64,000 nt of DNA from G963662905 sp963662905 (GCA_963662905.2 CAXXFD010000003.1:558001-622000); one strand, 5' to 3'; numbered from the stretch's first letter, positions 8,030-17,786 are shown. The notes: generated by a model from the sequence alone, not told the origin. Translations and numbers: made by a program.

Positions 8030-8134
8030 AATATTTATAAGGATTCTAAATAAGAATCTTTATAACATCTTATATATCAATGATTTATATTCGATAATCT
8101 AAATAGTGCAAAGTCTTGAAATTCCTTGCGGAAA

Positions 8135-9295
8135 TTATTTTATAGCTTCTTTTGCTTTGCTCCGATCAAATTCATTTATTACGGGCAAAGCTTTGTGGTT
8201 AAAATCGAAGAGGCACATATTTTCCCAGGGGGACCCCACATAGGTTAGGCTGACCCATTCGGGCGCCCAGTAGCATAACCCGCTTTTTGTATCTTCATCA
8301 CGCAGGCCATCAACCATATCCAGCAAACGGTTCATCATTTTCACCTGCCCCTGGCTTGTGGCCGGGTATCCGTCAACCAATTGTTCTTCGAGCCCGCACA
8401 GGTTATTAATATCATCATTCCAGTCAAGTGTAAAAGGATAAGCTGTTTCAACAATCATAATATGCTTGCCTGTTTTGGATTTTAGCTGCTTCAACTGATT
8501 TTCCATCCAGTCCAGATCATGTGTATGCCACATTGGATACCAGCTCAGCCCAATCCAGTCATAATCAACATCATACTCCTTCAATCTGTTAAAATACCAT
8601 TCGGCGCCCTCAATTCCTGCAAAATGCAGCATTATTTCAATTTCCTTTCCACCGACATCGCGTATCGCCTTACTAGCCGCTTCGATAAGTCCGGTGTATT
8701 TTTCCCAACTTTGCTGACTGTCGTTTTCGATTTTTCCGTGAGGCCAAAGAAATCCGCTATTGGTTTCATTCCCAATTTGTACAATCAGTGGCAAACCAAT
8801 TTCAATATACATATGTGCAAGGATGCGCCGGGTATATTGATATACACTGTCTTTCAAAACCTCATAAGATAATCCTTCCCAGGCTTTTGGCAAGGTCTGA
8901 TTTCCGGGATCGGCCCAGGTGTCGGAATAATGAATATCGAGCAAAACCTCAAAGCCCCTGTGCTGTGCGTAGCCACATTGTCTCCAAACATTATCAAAAT
9001 CATCATATGAACTGGCAGGAGTATGCCATAAACGATATCTGGCCAGATTAAAGCCTTTGTAATTCAGATACATATAAGGCTCTACCTGTTCTCCGTTTTC
9101 ATCATAATAAAGAGCGCCAACATTATTATACCATTCAAAATATTTTGAAAGATCGGCGCCAACAATTAAATCCGCTTTAGGTGCTGTCGGCGGTTTTGGG
9201 TCGGATGGATCATCATCACCGGATGATTTGCAGGCCGAAAATGAAAAAGCAAAGAGCACGAAAAAGAATAAACTAATTTTGAGTAAACGTATCAT
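8135..9295 (-). CDS. GH53 arabinogalactan endo-beta-1,4-galactanase, lipoprotein
   Basis: A 386-residue protein with a lipoprotein signal (hydrophobic stretch ending in FSFSACKSS; the cysteine is about residue 22) and a short Pro/Asp-rich linker. The body is a TIM-barrel galactanase of family GH53. It shows VGADLSKYFEWYNN, ARYRLWHTP, DIHYSDTWADPGNQ, the acid/base Glu in IQIGNETNSGFLWP, and the nucleophile Glu in IMIVETAYPFTLDW. It should cut beta-1,4-galactan side chains of pectin at the cell surface. It starts 3 bases after the preceding gene in a run of signalling genes, with no SusC/SusD or other sugar genes nearby, which is unusual for a Bacteroidota glycan enzyme. Confidence 0.9.
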   Translation of the reverse strand: MIRLLKISLFFFVLFAFSFSACKSSGDDDPSDPKPPTAPKADLIVGADLSKYFEWYNNVGALYYDENGEQVEPYMYLNYKGFNLARYRLWHTPASSYDDFDNVWRQCGYAQHRGFEVLLDIHYSDTWADPGNQTLPKAWEGLSYEVLKDSVYQYTRRILAHMYIEIGLPLIVQIGNETNSGFLWPHGKIENDSQQSWEKYTGLIEAASKAIRDVGGKEIEIMLHFAGIEGAEWYFNRLKEYDVDYDWIGLSWYPMWHTHDLDWMENQLKQLKSKTGKHIMIVETAYPFTLDWNDDINNLCGLEEQLVDGYPATSQGQVKMMNRLLDMVDGLRDEDTKSGLCYWAPEWVSLTYVGSPWENMCLFDFNHKALPVINEFDRSKAKEAIK

Positions 9296-9297
9296 AA

Positions 9298-9984
9298 TTA
9301 AAGATTTTTCCTGAAATCCGCTGCAAATTGAGGATCAATAAACCGAACGGCTTCATTGGTTCGCAGCATATCATAATATTTTTGGCAAATTTCATGCATT
9401 TTTTCACATCTTTGAAGTACAATTTTGTGATTTTTTGAATGTCTGAATGTATCATCATCTTCAAGGAGATAATTCCGGAATGAAGGCAAAAGAATTTTAA
9501 ATTCCCTCAATAATAAGCTGAACCAATCGAGCATACCAAGCGCTATCAATATTGGCTCAACCTCCCCTTCCTTTGAATTTGATTTTTGTCCAATACTTTC
9601 TGTCCCAGCAATAAATTCATATAAAATCATTAAGAAGTCACCCATAGAATTTTCTACAATTGACATTAATTCATGCCACTCCTCCCCTTTTTCTACATAC
9701 AAACAAACTTGATGCATTAGGCCATAAATTGCAATAAGAGGAGTACGTATTTCATGAAAAAGACAGGCCAAGAAAGGCTGATGCGGATATTGATAATTTT
9801 TCGGCAACCTTTTACCTTCCTCCAGCAATTTTAAAACCTCCTGCCGATAGTGAACATCATTTCGGTATTTATTAATCTTTTCCTCAATAATTGGCCGTAA
9901 AAGATCACTAACTTCTTGTTCCTTCAGATCAACTTTTAATAATCTGGAATTAATCGACAGGTTTATCTCAATATTATCCTCCAT
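9298..9984 (-). CDS. Orphan histidine-kinase H-box protein without ATPase domain
   Basis: A soluble protein of about 228 residues. The only recognisable motif is FHEIRTPLIAIYGLM near residue 78, which matches the H-box of HisKA dimerisation domains (HEIRTP with the phospho-acceptor His). There is no N, G1 or G2 ATP-binding box. The N-terminal part (about 1-70) is charged and helical. The C-terminal 140 residues are helical, with KILLPSFRNYLLEDDDTF, and are not recognised. ATG 9984 overlaps the TGA of the upstream kinase as TGATG, so translation is probably coupled; a GTG at 9987 is the alternative. It could serve as a phosphotransfer or dimerisation partner for the four hybrid kinases. This role is inferred. 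Confidence 0.6.
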   Translation of the reverse strand: MEDNIEINLSINSRLLKVDLKEQEVSDLLRPIIEEKINKYRNDVHYRQEVLKLLEEGKRLPKNYQYPHQPFLACLFHEIRTPLIAIYGLMHQVCLYVEKGEEWHELMSIVENSMGDFLMILYEFIAGTESIGQKSNSKEGEVEPILIALGMLDWFSLLLREFKILLPSFRNYLLEDDDTFRHSKNHKIVLQRCEKMHEICQKYYDMLRTNEAVRFIDPQFAADFRKNL

Positions 9985-12656
9985 CACAATAAATCATTCA
10001 TTTTTTTAAGCAATTCAGATGCACTGATCGGTTTGGAGATATAATCATCGCAGCCGGCTTTCAGCGCTTCTTCTTTATCGCCCTGAATTGCGAATGCTGT
10101 TTGGGCAATAATTTTAATTGTGGGGCAGAGTTTTTTAATTTTTTCTGTTGCAGTAAACCCGTCCATCACAGGCATTTTCAAATCCATCAGCACTAAATCA
10201 ACATCAACTTGATTTTTAATGAATTCCACAGCTTCTTTCCCATTATTTACCGTAGTTACCGATGCACATTTACCTTGCAGCAGATCATTTAAAAACAAGC
10301 GCGTGGCGGGATCATCTTCAGCAATAAGCACTTTTTTATCTTTTAAAACAGATTTCTTTGGAGGCACTTGCCCTCTTAAATGATCATCTTCATTAGTGAT
10401 TTTATGCAGCAATGGAATGGTAAAGAAAAAGCTTGTCCCCTGTCCTTCTTTTGATACCAGCCAAATAGAACCGCCCAACATTTCTGCATAAGCTTTTGTG
10501 ATTGCCAGCCCCAGACCTGAACCTTCAAAAGCACTGGCCAAACGGCTGTCGGCCTGCACAAAACGCTCAAAAACTGCATCCTGTCGATCGTCCGGGATCC
10601 CAATTCCTGTATCGGTAACATGAAATTCCATCAGCTCGTTTTTAAGTGTGCAGCCAAAATCAACGCTTCCTTGATTGGTAAATTTAATAGCATTTTTAAT
10701 CAGGTTGGTAAGCATGGCATAAAGCTTTTCGCGATCAGTAAAAAGGAAGTCCTTTTTATGCACAAGATTGCTTGTAAATGACAGCTCAAGTCCTTTCTTT
10801 TCGGCTTCCGGCCTGAAAAAACTATAGAGATATTCCAACTGATAAAGCACCGACGTTTTTTCACGGAAAACTTCCATTTGCCCGGCTTCAATTTTTGAAA
10901 TATTGATCAGGTCGTTGATTATGCCCAGCATACGCTGGCCGCTGCTTTCGATGATTCCCAGATATCTCTTCTGATCTTCCTCCCTGAGTGCCTGCTCGCG
11001 CAACAGCTGTGCAAAACCCAGGATTCCATTCATGGGGGTACGGATTTCGTGGCTCATATTTGCAAGGAAAGCCGATTTGAGCCGATCGGATTCTTCGGCT
11101 TTTTCTTTGGCTTCAAAAAGCATCTTTTCATCCTGTTTACGCTGGGTGATGTCCGTCATACTCACAATGGCGCGCCCATCGGGAAGGAAGCTCCCCCTGA
11201 ATTCCACATCTTTATAAATGCCATCTTTGGTGCAAATCCGAAATTCTCTGATGGCTTCTATTTCTTTATGCGCATTCTGCCAGTCCTTCAAAACCCTGCT
11301 TCGATATTCCTCATCGGGATAAACCAGGCGGAACCAATTATCAATGTTGCCGATTTCTTCTTTTGTGTAGGCACTTAGGTTTTCAAATCCTTTATTGACA
11401 AGCTCCAGCTTGCCTACTTTGCTCCACACACTGATCCCGATCAACACATTGTCCATCAGCCCTTCGAGCAGCTTGTTTTTATCCTTCAGGTTCTGTTTTA
11501 CACGCTCTTTTTCTGTAACATCACGACCTAAAACGATCAATCCCAGCCTTTTGCCATCATCATCAAAAACAGGCACTTTAATTACGTCATAGATAAATGT
11601 TTCACCATTAATTCGCGTAATAACTTCCAGCCCACGACGGGTTTCGCCACCTTCCCAGGTTTCACTGTCGCTTTCCGTGCACTGGATAAAGGCATCCCTA
11701 AAAACGGGATTGCCAATTTCGGCAAGCTCGATATCCGTCTTCCCATAGTAATCAACTCCTTCAAGTGCAAACAACTCAATATCAGCATCATTAGCCACCA
11801 ACCACCGGCCATCGCCATCCTTAAAACAAATGATATCCGGTGTAGAGTTAATCAAGGTCCTCAGCCGTTCTTCATTTTCATGCAGCTCTTTTTCGAGTTG
11901 TTTCCGCTCGCTGATATCGCGCGCCATGGTCAAAATACAATCTTCCCCATTATAAAGTATCCTGCGTGAGGATAAAAGTGCCGTAATCTTTTCACCTCCT
12001 TTTTGTCGCAATATCATTTCCTGGTTCTGGACAAAAAGCTCTTTTCTCAAGTTTGCGACCCATAAATCCCGTTCGTTATGATTTGCCCATATATTTAATT
12101 CAATGGAGGTGCGGCCAATGGTTTCGCCGGCATTATATCCGCTCAGCTTTTCAAACGCGTCATTAATATAAAGGTATTTACCATCCGTCATTCGGCTGAT
12201 GGTAAAGGAATCCGGAATTGTACGAATAATTTCTTCCAGATTTTGCTGTTTATCTGCAATAATTTTTTCATGTTCAATCTGCTCGCTTATATCCGATGAA
12301 ACACCAATAATCCCGATTAAGTTTCCGTTGGAATCATAAAGCGGTGTATCGCTGATACTTGCATGAAAGATGTGCCCGTTTTTATCTTTTGCCAAAAACC
12401 TTCCTTTATAGGTTTCGCCTGCTTTAAGTGCCTCCATTATCTCCCTGGCATTGGTATTGGCAGGGTCGGCAACGGTCAGATGGAGCACATTGTTTCCTAC
12501 GGCTTCATCTTTGCTGTATTTATAAATTGTTTCCGCTCCTTTGTTCCAGTAAATCACTTTTCCTTGCAGGTCAGTAACAATTACAGATTCATCAATACTT
12601 CCAAGAAGTTGCGTGAAAAAATTAAGATCCATAGTCGGTCGTCGCTTTTTGTTCAT
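9984..12656 (-). CDS. Soluble hybrid sensor histidine kinase, four PAS domains plus receiver
   Basis: An 890-residue protein with no membrane segment. Approximate domains: PAS 10-125, PAS 140-255, PAS 265-385, PAS 395-510, HisKA near 525-590 with MSHEIRTPMNG, HATPase with DTGIGIPDD and GSGLGLAITKAYAEMLGG (about 640-755), and a C-terminal receiver (about 770-888) with phospho-acceptor Asp in LVLMDLKMPVMDG and a conserved Lys in ISKPI. No HPt or DNA-binding output is present. PAS ends carry the usual GVSSDISE and ARDISER motifs. ATG 12656 is used; ATG 12632 (MDLNFF) is also plausible. It lies 24 bp downstream of another hybrid kinase in the same operon. Confidence 0.93.
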   Translation of the reverse strand: MNKKRRPTMDLNFFTQLLGSIDESVIVTDLQGKVIYWNKGAETIYKYSKDEAVGNNVLHLTVADPANTNAREIMEALKAGETYKGRFLAKDKNGHIFHASISDTPLYDSNGNLIGIIGVSSDISEQIEHEKIIADKQQNLEEIIRTIPDSFTISRMTDGKYLYINDAFEKLSGYNAGETIGRTSIELNIWANHNERDLWVANLRKELFVQNQEMILRQKGGEKITALLSSRRILYNGEDCILTMARDISERKQLEKELHENEERLRTLINSTPDIICFKDGDGRWLVANDADIELFALEGVDYYGKTDIELAEIGNPVFRDAFIQCTESDSETWEGGETRRGLEVITRINGETFIYDVIKVPVFDDDGKRLGLIVLGRDVTEKERVKQNLKDKNKLLEGLMDNVLIGISVWSKVGKLELVNKGFENLSAYTKEEIGNIDNWFRLVYPDEEYRSRVLKDWQNAHKEIEAIREFRICTKDGIYKDVEFRGSFLPDGRAIVSMTDITQRKQDEKMLFEAKEKAEESDRLKSAFLANMSHEIRTPMNGILGFAQLLREQALREEDQKRYLGIIESSGQRMLGIINDLINISKIEAGQMEVFREKTSVLYQLEYLYSFFRPEAEKKGLELSFTSNLVHKKDFLFTDREKLYAMLTNLIKNAIKFTNQGSVDFGCTLKNELMEFHVTDTGIGIPDDRQDAVFERFVQADSRLASAFEGSGLGLAITKAYAEMLGGSIWLVSKEGQGTSFFFTIPLLHKITNEDDHLRGQVPPKKSVLKDKKVLIAEDDPATRLFLNDLLQGKCASVTTVNNGKEAVEFIKNQVDVDLVLMDLKMPVMDGFTATEKIKKLCPTIKIIAQTAFAIQGDKEEALKAGCDDYISKPISASELLKKMNDLL

Positions 12657-12680
12657 CTATTCCATCCTTTATAGTAAGAC

Positions 12681-15218
12681 TCATATTTTACAGATATCCA
12701 CAATTATTTTAAAGAGCTGATCGGGGTCAATTGGTTTGCTTATATAATTATCGCAGCCGGCCCGGAGTGCTTTTTCACGATCTCCTCTCAAAGCAAAAGC
12801 TGTTTGCGCTACCACCGGCAGGTCGGGCAGCATATCTTTAATTTTTACTGTAGCCTCAAAACCGTCCATAACCGGCATTTTCATATCCATCAGCACAAAA
12901 TTAATATCCGGATTCATTTTGATCAACTCAATGGCTTCGGCACCGTTGTTAGCAAAATACATTTTACGTATATCGTTTTGCATCAAACTTTTAAGATATT
13001 CGCGTGCGGTTTCGTCATCATCAACAACCAGCACTGTTAGATAAGAACGGAGGCTGGTGTCAGTAGCTAAATATTTATCTGCTTCTGTTGAAAATTTCTT
13101 TTCTGTTTTCCGTACAGGAATCCGAAAACGGAATTCAGAACCCCGTCCCTGTTCTGATTCAACGGAAACAGTTCCTCCCAACAAAGCGGCATATGCTTTG
13201 GTGATTGCCAGTCCCAGGCCCGCTCCTTCGTAGAGCTGGGCAATACGCGCATCTTCTTGCACAAAACGTTCAAAAATAGCTGTTTGGCGTTCTTTACTGA
13301 TTCCAATGCCTGTATCACGTACATAAAACTCCATAAATTTGCCGGACAAATGCCCTCCAAATTCAATACTGCCCTTCTGCGTATATTTTATGGAATTTTT
13401 GATCAGATTAATCAGCATTGCTGTCAATTTCTCTTTATCTGTTACAATAAGGCTTTCTGAAGGAAGCAGAGCACATCCAGACTTGAAGGCCAGATTTTTG
13501 CGTTGCGCTTCAGGCTTAAAGAAAACAAATAGTTCTTCAATTATTTCCTGCACATCTGTTTCCTCTTCGACCACTTCCATCTGGCCTGATTCAATTTTGG
13601 AAATATTGATCAGGTCGTTAATGATATTGAGCATACGCTTTCCGCTTTTCTCAATAATCTGCACATATTTTTTTTGCTCTTCCAAACTGTTCATAGGCTC
13701 CTTGAGCAATGCTGCAAAACCGAGGATCCCATTCATAGGTGTGCGAATTTCGTGGCTCATATTGGCGAGGAAGGCAGATTTTAAACGATCCGATTCTTCG
13801 GCCCTGTCCTTCGCTGTTTTTAATTCCGTGATGTCCTCAAAGGTGACCATCACCTCATCAGGGAATTGGGCATGGGATTTAAAAAAGGGTTTTGCATTTA
13901 CGTTGATCCAGCGATACATATCCTGCCCGGGAACATAAACCCCCATCTTTTGATCATAAACAGCTTTTCCCTTGGCAAGGCAAACCATTGCAGGATGCTC
14001 ATAACCCGGAAACTCGCTACCATCCTCATAAACCGTCTTCCAGCGGGGATCCATACTGTCTTTGCCTAAAAGTTGCCTCAAAGACAAACCAAGGATACGG
14101 GCGGCAGCTTCATTAGCCAGGATAATTTTACCATCACGATCATGGTACACCACGCCTTGGGTCATATTCTCGAAAAGGAAGCGGTATTTCTCCTGATTTT
14201 CTTCTGCTTGCCTGCGCGTGGCAGTCAATTCCAGGTTTATCTGTTTGATTTTCGCCAAACCCTTTTGCAGCCCTTCATTCGCTTCTTCGAGTTTTTGGTT
14301 GGTTCGTTTCAATCGCTCGCTATCTGCTTTTTGTTGGCTGATATCCCTGCAAATAACATAAGAATTGAGCAGCTTGCCATTGTTGTCGTAAACAAAATCC
14401 GCGTGATCTTCGCGCCACCGATAGCTCCCCCGGGCACTTTTCACCCGAAAAGTATATTTCAGGCTTTTTTGCTTTTGCCCAATAGCCTTGTAAATCTTTT
14501 CATATAATTCATCCCGGTCTTCCGGATGTATGAGCTCGTATAAAATATCCGGATTTATCCCCAGGATTTTTTCTTCCGTTTCACCCACCATCCTACAATA
14601 GGAAGGGCTTGCATAAACAATAAGTCCATCAGCGTCTGCAACAAAAATCCCATCGGAAGAATTCTCTGCTATCATACGGAATTTGTGTTCACTTTGCCGC
14701 AGGAGGTCTTCTGTTTTCCTGCGCTCAGTAATATCACGCGCCATGGACATTATCAGCATCTGCCCATCCATTTCGAATAACCGCAAACTGATTTCCACAG
14801 GAAACACCAGTCCTGCCTTATCCCGGTGCCATGCTTCAAAAACCATCCACTTATCCTGTCGCAGTTTGGCACGGCGTTTCGGCTGTTCCTCTATTTCATA
14901 ATCCATTTGCGCGTTAATATCTGCAACAGTCATCTGCAGCAGCTCCGCCCTAGTGTATCCCAACCTTCTGCAAGCCACATCGTTAACCTCCAAGAAGACA
15001 CCATAACCTTCATCCCTGAACGGATGAATAAATATCATATCGTTTATGGAATTAAAAAGTGCCGCATATTTATTTTCAGAAGCAATCTTCTGGCGCAATA
15101 CCCCTTCAGCATCTTTTTTTCGCCCGACATCATTTGCAGACTGTTTTACAGCCAACCGCTTTTCCAGTTCTTTTATCTTCTTTTTTAATTCCTTAATGGT
15201 ATGTTCGTTTGTGTCCAT
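12681..15218 (-). CDS. Soluble hybrid sensor histidine kinase, three PAS domains plus receiver
   Basis: An 845-residue cytoplasmic protein. It begins with a Lys/Glu-rich coiled coil (about 1-40), then PAS (about 50-165), PAS (about 180-295), a second coiled coil (about 295-345) and PAS (about 350-470). HisKA has MSHEIRTPMNGILGF, the ATPase has DTGIGISKER and GAGLGLAITKAYAALLGG, and the terminal receiver has Asp in FVLMDMKMPVMDG and Lys in ISKPIDP. There is no effector domain. It starts 12 bp after the shorter kinase gene at 15231-16622. The catalytic core is close to that of the three neighbouring kinases, so the four probably arose by duplication while the sensor halves diverged. Confidence 0.93.
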   Translation of the reverse strand: MDTNEHTIKELKKKIKELEKRLAVKQSANDVGRKKDAEGVLRQKIASENKYAALFNSINDMIFIHPFRDEGYGVFLEVNDVACRRLGYTRAELLQMTVADINAQMDYEIEEQPKRRAKLRQDKWMVFEAWHRDKAGLVFPVEISLRLFEMDGQMLIMSMARDITERRKTEDLLRQSEHKFRMIAENSSDGIFVADADGLIVYASPSYCRMVGETEEKILGINPDILYELIHPEDRDELYEKIYKAIGQKQKSLKYTFRVKSARGSYRWREDHADFVYDNNGKLLNSYVICRDISQQKADSERLKRTNQKLEEANEGLQKGLAKIKQINLELTATRRQAEENQEKYRFLFENMTQGVVYHDRDGKIILANEAAARILGLSLRQLLGKDSMDPRWKTVYEDGSEFPGYEHPAMVCLAKGKAVYDQKMGVYVPGQDMYRWINVNAKPFFKSHAQFPDEVMVTFEDITELKTAKDRAEESDRLKSAFLANMSHEIRTPMNGILGFAALLKEPMNSLEEQKKYVQIIEKSGKRMLNIINDLINISKIESGQMEVVEEETDVQEIIEELFVFFKPEAQRKNLAFKSGCALLPSESLIVTDKEKLTAMLINLIKNSIKYTQKGSIEFGGHLSGKFMEFYVRDTGIGISKERQTAIFERFVQEDARIAQLYEGAGLGLAITKAYAALLGGTVSVESEQGRGSEFRFRIPVRKTEKKFSTEADKYLATDTSLRSYLTVLVVDDDETAREYLKSLMQNDIRKMYFANNGAEAIELIKMNPDINFVLMDMKMPVMDGFEATVKIKDMLPDLPVVAQTAFALRGDREKALRAGCDNYISKPIDPDQLFKIIVDICKI

Positions 15219-15230
15219 AGGGTTTCGTTT

Positions 15231-16622
15231 CTATGCAAAAACACTTTTCATTTTTAAAAGCAAATCATTCTTTTTGAATGGCTTACTGATATAATCATTA
15301 CAGCCGGCTTTCAGGGCTTTTTGTTGATCTCCTTCCATAGCATAAGCTGTTTGCGCAATTATTTTGACATCCGGGTCGATAGCTCTTATTTTCCTACTGG
15401 CCTCAAAGCCATCCATTTCCGGCATCTTCAAATCCATTAAAATCAAATCAATTTTAACATTATTATCACGAAGCTTCTCAAGTGCCTGCTGACCATTCAA
15501 GGCATAATGCAATTGCCTGCATTGCCCCTCCAAAATAGTGGATATATACAAGCGTGAATGCACATCATCTTCCACAACCAATACCGAACAATCGCTTAAA
15601 GAAACTGAGCCTCCCTGACGGCCAGCGGTAGTTTTTTCTTCATTTTCAGCATCTTCTGTTGAAAAATTTGCCGGAGCAGGGATGAGGAGAGTAAATTCGG
15701 AGCCTTTGCCTATTTCCGATTTCAAATGAATGCGTCCGCCCAGCATTTCCGCATAGGCTTTGGCAATAGAAAGACCCAAACCGGCACCTTCGTATGGCTG
15801 ACTGATGCTCAGGCTTGCCTGCACAAAACGGTCAAAAACTGCGGCATGCTTTTCTTTTGGGATACCAATTCCCGTATCACAAACCGCCAGGGCAATATCT
15901 CCCGAGCTCTTATAAATTTTGAGTTCAACACCGCCTTTTTGCGTATATTTTATGGCATTTTTCAACAAATTAGACAGTATTGCAAAAAGTTTGTTTTTAT
16001 CACTTATCAAAAGTTCACCAGCAGGGGCAATGTTTGAAGTCATATTAAAATACAAGCCTTTTGCACGAGCTTCCTCTTTAAAAAAAACAAAAGCTTCCTG
16101 TGCCATTTCCATCAAATTGACTTCTTCCAAAATGATATCCGTTTGCTCTGCTTCTATTTTGGCGATCGAAATAAGGTCATTGATTGTATTCAACATGCGT
16201 TCACCGCTTTTTTCAATAATGCCAATATACTTATGCTGCTCTTCTTCAGAATAGGAACGGTCGCGAAGAAGCTGCGCAAATCCCATTATTCCATTCATAG
16301 GGGTTCGGATTTCGTGGCTTACATTGGCTAGAAATGCTGATTTGAGCCGATCGGATTCTTCGGCTTTTTTTAATGCTGCTTTCAAATCGGCATTGGTTTG
16401 TTCGAGCTGCTTATTGATTTGCGCTAATTCTTCATTGGTCTGGTTGATTTGTTCATTTTGTCGGGAGAGTTCGTCATTAAGGGCTTTTTGTTCTTTGATT
16501 TTCTTTTGCAGTTCAGGATAATATGTTTTTCGCGCGGAGAAAGACCCCAGTCCTATAATATTTTCCATATCCAATTCAGGATCATTGGCTTGAGTGCTTA
16601 TTGGTTCATCTTCTTTCATCAT
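15231..16622 (-). CDS. Short hybrid histidine kinase with coiled coil and no sensor domain
   Basis: 463 residues. After about 25 residues a long coiled coil (ELQKKIKEQKALNDELSRQ to about residue 90) replaces the PAS domains of its neighbours. HisKA (VSHEIRTPMNGIMGF, His about residue 105), HATPase (DTGIGIPKEK, GAGLGLSIAKAYAEMLGG) and a receiver (LILMDLKMPEMDG, Asp about 395; Lys in ISKPFKK) follow. There is no membrane segment and no sensor, so input probably comes by coiled-coil pairing with another protein. The gene starts 6 bp after the ErcA-like dehydrogenase, so the dehydrogenase is a possible partner; that pairing is an inference. Confidence 0.9.
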   Translation of the reverse strand: MMKEDEPISTQANDPELDMENIIGLGSFSARKTYYPELQKKIKEQKALNDELSRQNEQINQTNEELAQINKQLEQTNADLKAALKKAEESDRLKSAFLANVSHEIRTPMNGIMGFAQLLRDRSYSEEEQHKYIGIIEKSGERMLNTINDLISIAKIEAEQTDIILEEVNLMEMAQEAFVFFKEEARAKGLYFNMTSNIAPAGELLISDKNKLFAILSNLLKNAIKYTQKGGVELKIYKSSGDIALAVCDTGIGIPKEKHAAVFDRFVQASLSISQPYEGAGLGLSIAKAYAEMLGGRIHLKSEIGKGSEFTLLIPAPANFSTEDAENEEKTTAGRQGGSVSLSDCSVLVVEDDVHSRLYISTILEGQCRQLHYALNGQQALEKLRDNNVKIDLILMDLKMPEMDGFEASRKIRAIDPDVKIIAQTAYAMEGDQQKALKAGCNDYISKPFKKNDLLLKMKSVFA

Positions 16623-16628
16623 ATAGTT

Positions 16629-17786
16629 TTAAAGTGCTTCGCGAAATACCGATTCAAGGTCATCTTTATTCGCTTTTCGGGGATTAGTGAGCATGCAGGC
16701 ATCTTTTATGGCTTTCGCTGCCAGCAGGGGCACATCAGAAACCCCCACCCCTTTGGAAGCCAGGCCATTTTTGATTTCCAGTTTTGCCCTGAAGCCGGAT
16801 ATATGCTTTGCCAATAAATCCTTTGGATGATTTCCTGATTTTTGCCAGCCCGGCAGCAGGATGTCCAGCAAATCCTGATAACGTTTTTCTGCATGTGGAT
16901 AATTAAAACGAATCACATGATCGAGCAAAATCGAGTTGCATTCGCCATGGGGCAGGTCGAGCAAGCCGCCAAGGCTATGCGCCATTGCATGCACCGCACC
17001 CAGGCTTGCATTGGAGAAAGCCATACCTGCCTGCATACTGGCGAGCATAATTTTTTCTCTCAGATGTATGTTTTTTGGATCGGCGATAACGTTGAGGAGA
17101 TGGGTATTCAGCAGTGAAACAGCTTCGAGGGCGTATAAATCGGTCAGCGGCCCGGCACCTGCCGAGACGTATGCTTCAATAGCATGAACCATGGCATCCA
17201 TTCCTGTGCAGGCAGTAAGATAATTATCCATGCTCAGGCAAACTTCCGGATCAATCAATGCAAGATCCGGAACCAAAGCTTTGCTGATTATTGCAATTTT
17301 TACCTTGATATCCTGCCGGGAGATGATACAAAACTGTGAAACATCCGCAGAAGTGCCGGCAGTAGTTGGAATAAACAATAGCGGTGGAATGGGATAATCT
17401 ATTTTATCAACCCCTTCATAATCGTTAATATGACCGCCATTGCTCCCAACAATGCCAATACCTTTTGCACAATCCATCGGGCTGCCACCACCAACAGCAA
17501 CTATGAGGTCACATTGTTTTGAACGGAATAGATCTGCTCCTTCCATCACTTCTTCGGAGCGCGGATTGGGTGTTACCTGAATAAAAAGCTCGTATTCCAA
17601 TCCGGCATTTAACAGGCTATCCGTAACATCCTTTGTCCAGCCCGCTTTATTAACTCCTTCATCACTTACCACAAGTACCCGTGTAGCCTGAAACTGCCGG
17701 GCATATCTTCCAATAAGCTTCCTGGAAGAATTCCCAAACACGATTTCAGGCGAAACGAATTTGCGGAAATCTGTAGATTTCGCCAT
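16629..17786 (-). CDS. ercA: ErcA-like iron-containing alcohol dehydrogenase
   Basis: 385 residues of the type III (iron-dependent) alcohol dehydrogenase family. The nucleotide-binding loop is VGGGSPMDCAKGIGIV (about residue 95) and the metal-binding His-rich signature is HAMAHSLGGLLDLPHGECN (about 263-281). Also seen are TPNPRSEEVM, PTTAGTSADVSQF and TACTGMDAMVHAIEAYVS. The overall wording is that of ErcA proteins as I recall them, which in pseudomonads are encoded with sensor kinases and take part in control of alcohol oxidation rather than bulk catalysis. Here too it is sandwiched between hybrid kinases (80 bp after one, 6 bp before the next), which supports a signalling role. Plain butanol or ethanol dehydrogenase activity cannot be excluded. 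Confidence 0.82.
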   Translation of the reverse strand: MAKSTDFRKFVSPEIVFGNSSRKLIGRYARQFQATRVLVVSDEGVNKAGWTKDVTDSLLNAGLEYELFIQVTPNPRSEEVMEGADLFRSKQCDLIVAVGGGSPMDCAKGIGIVGSNGGHINDYEGVDKIDYPIPPLLFIPTTAGTSADVSQFCIISRQDIKVKIAIISKALVPDLALIDPEVCLSMDNYLTACTGMDAMVHAIEAYVSAGAGPLTDLYALEAVSLLNTHLLNVIADPKNIHLREKIMLASMQAGMAFSNASLGAVHAMAHSLGGLLDLPHGECNSILLDHVIRFNYPHAEKRYQDLLDILLPGWQKSGNHPKDLLAKHISGFRAKLEIKNGLASKGVGVSDVPLLAAKAIKDACMLTNPRKANKDDLESVFREAL

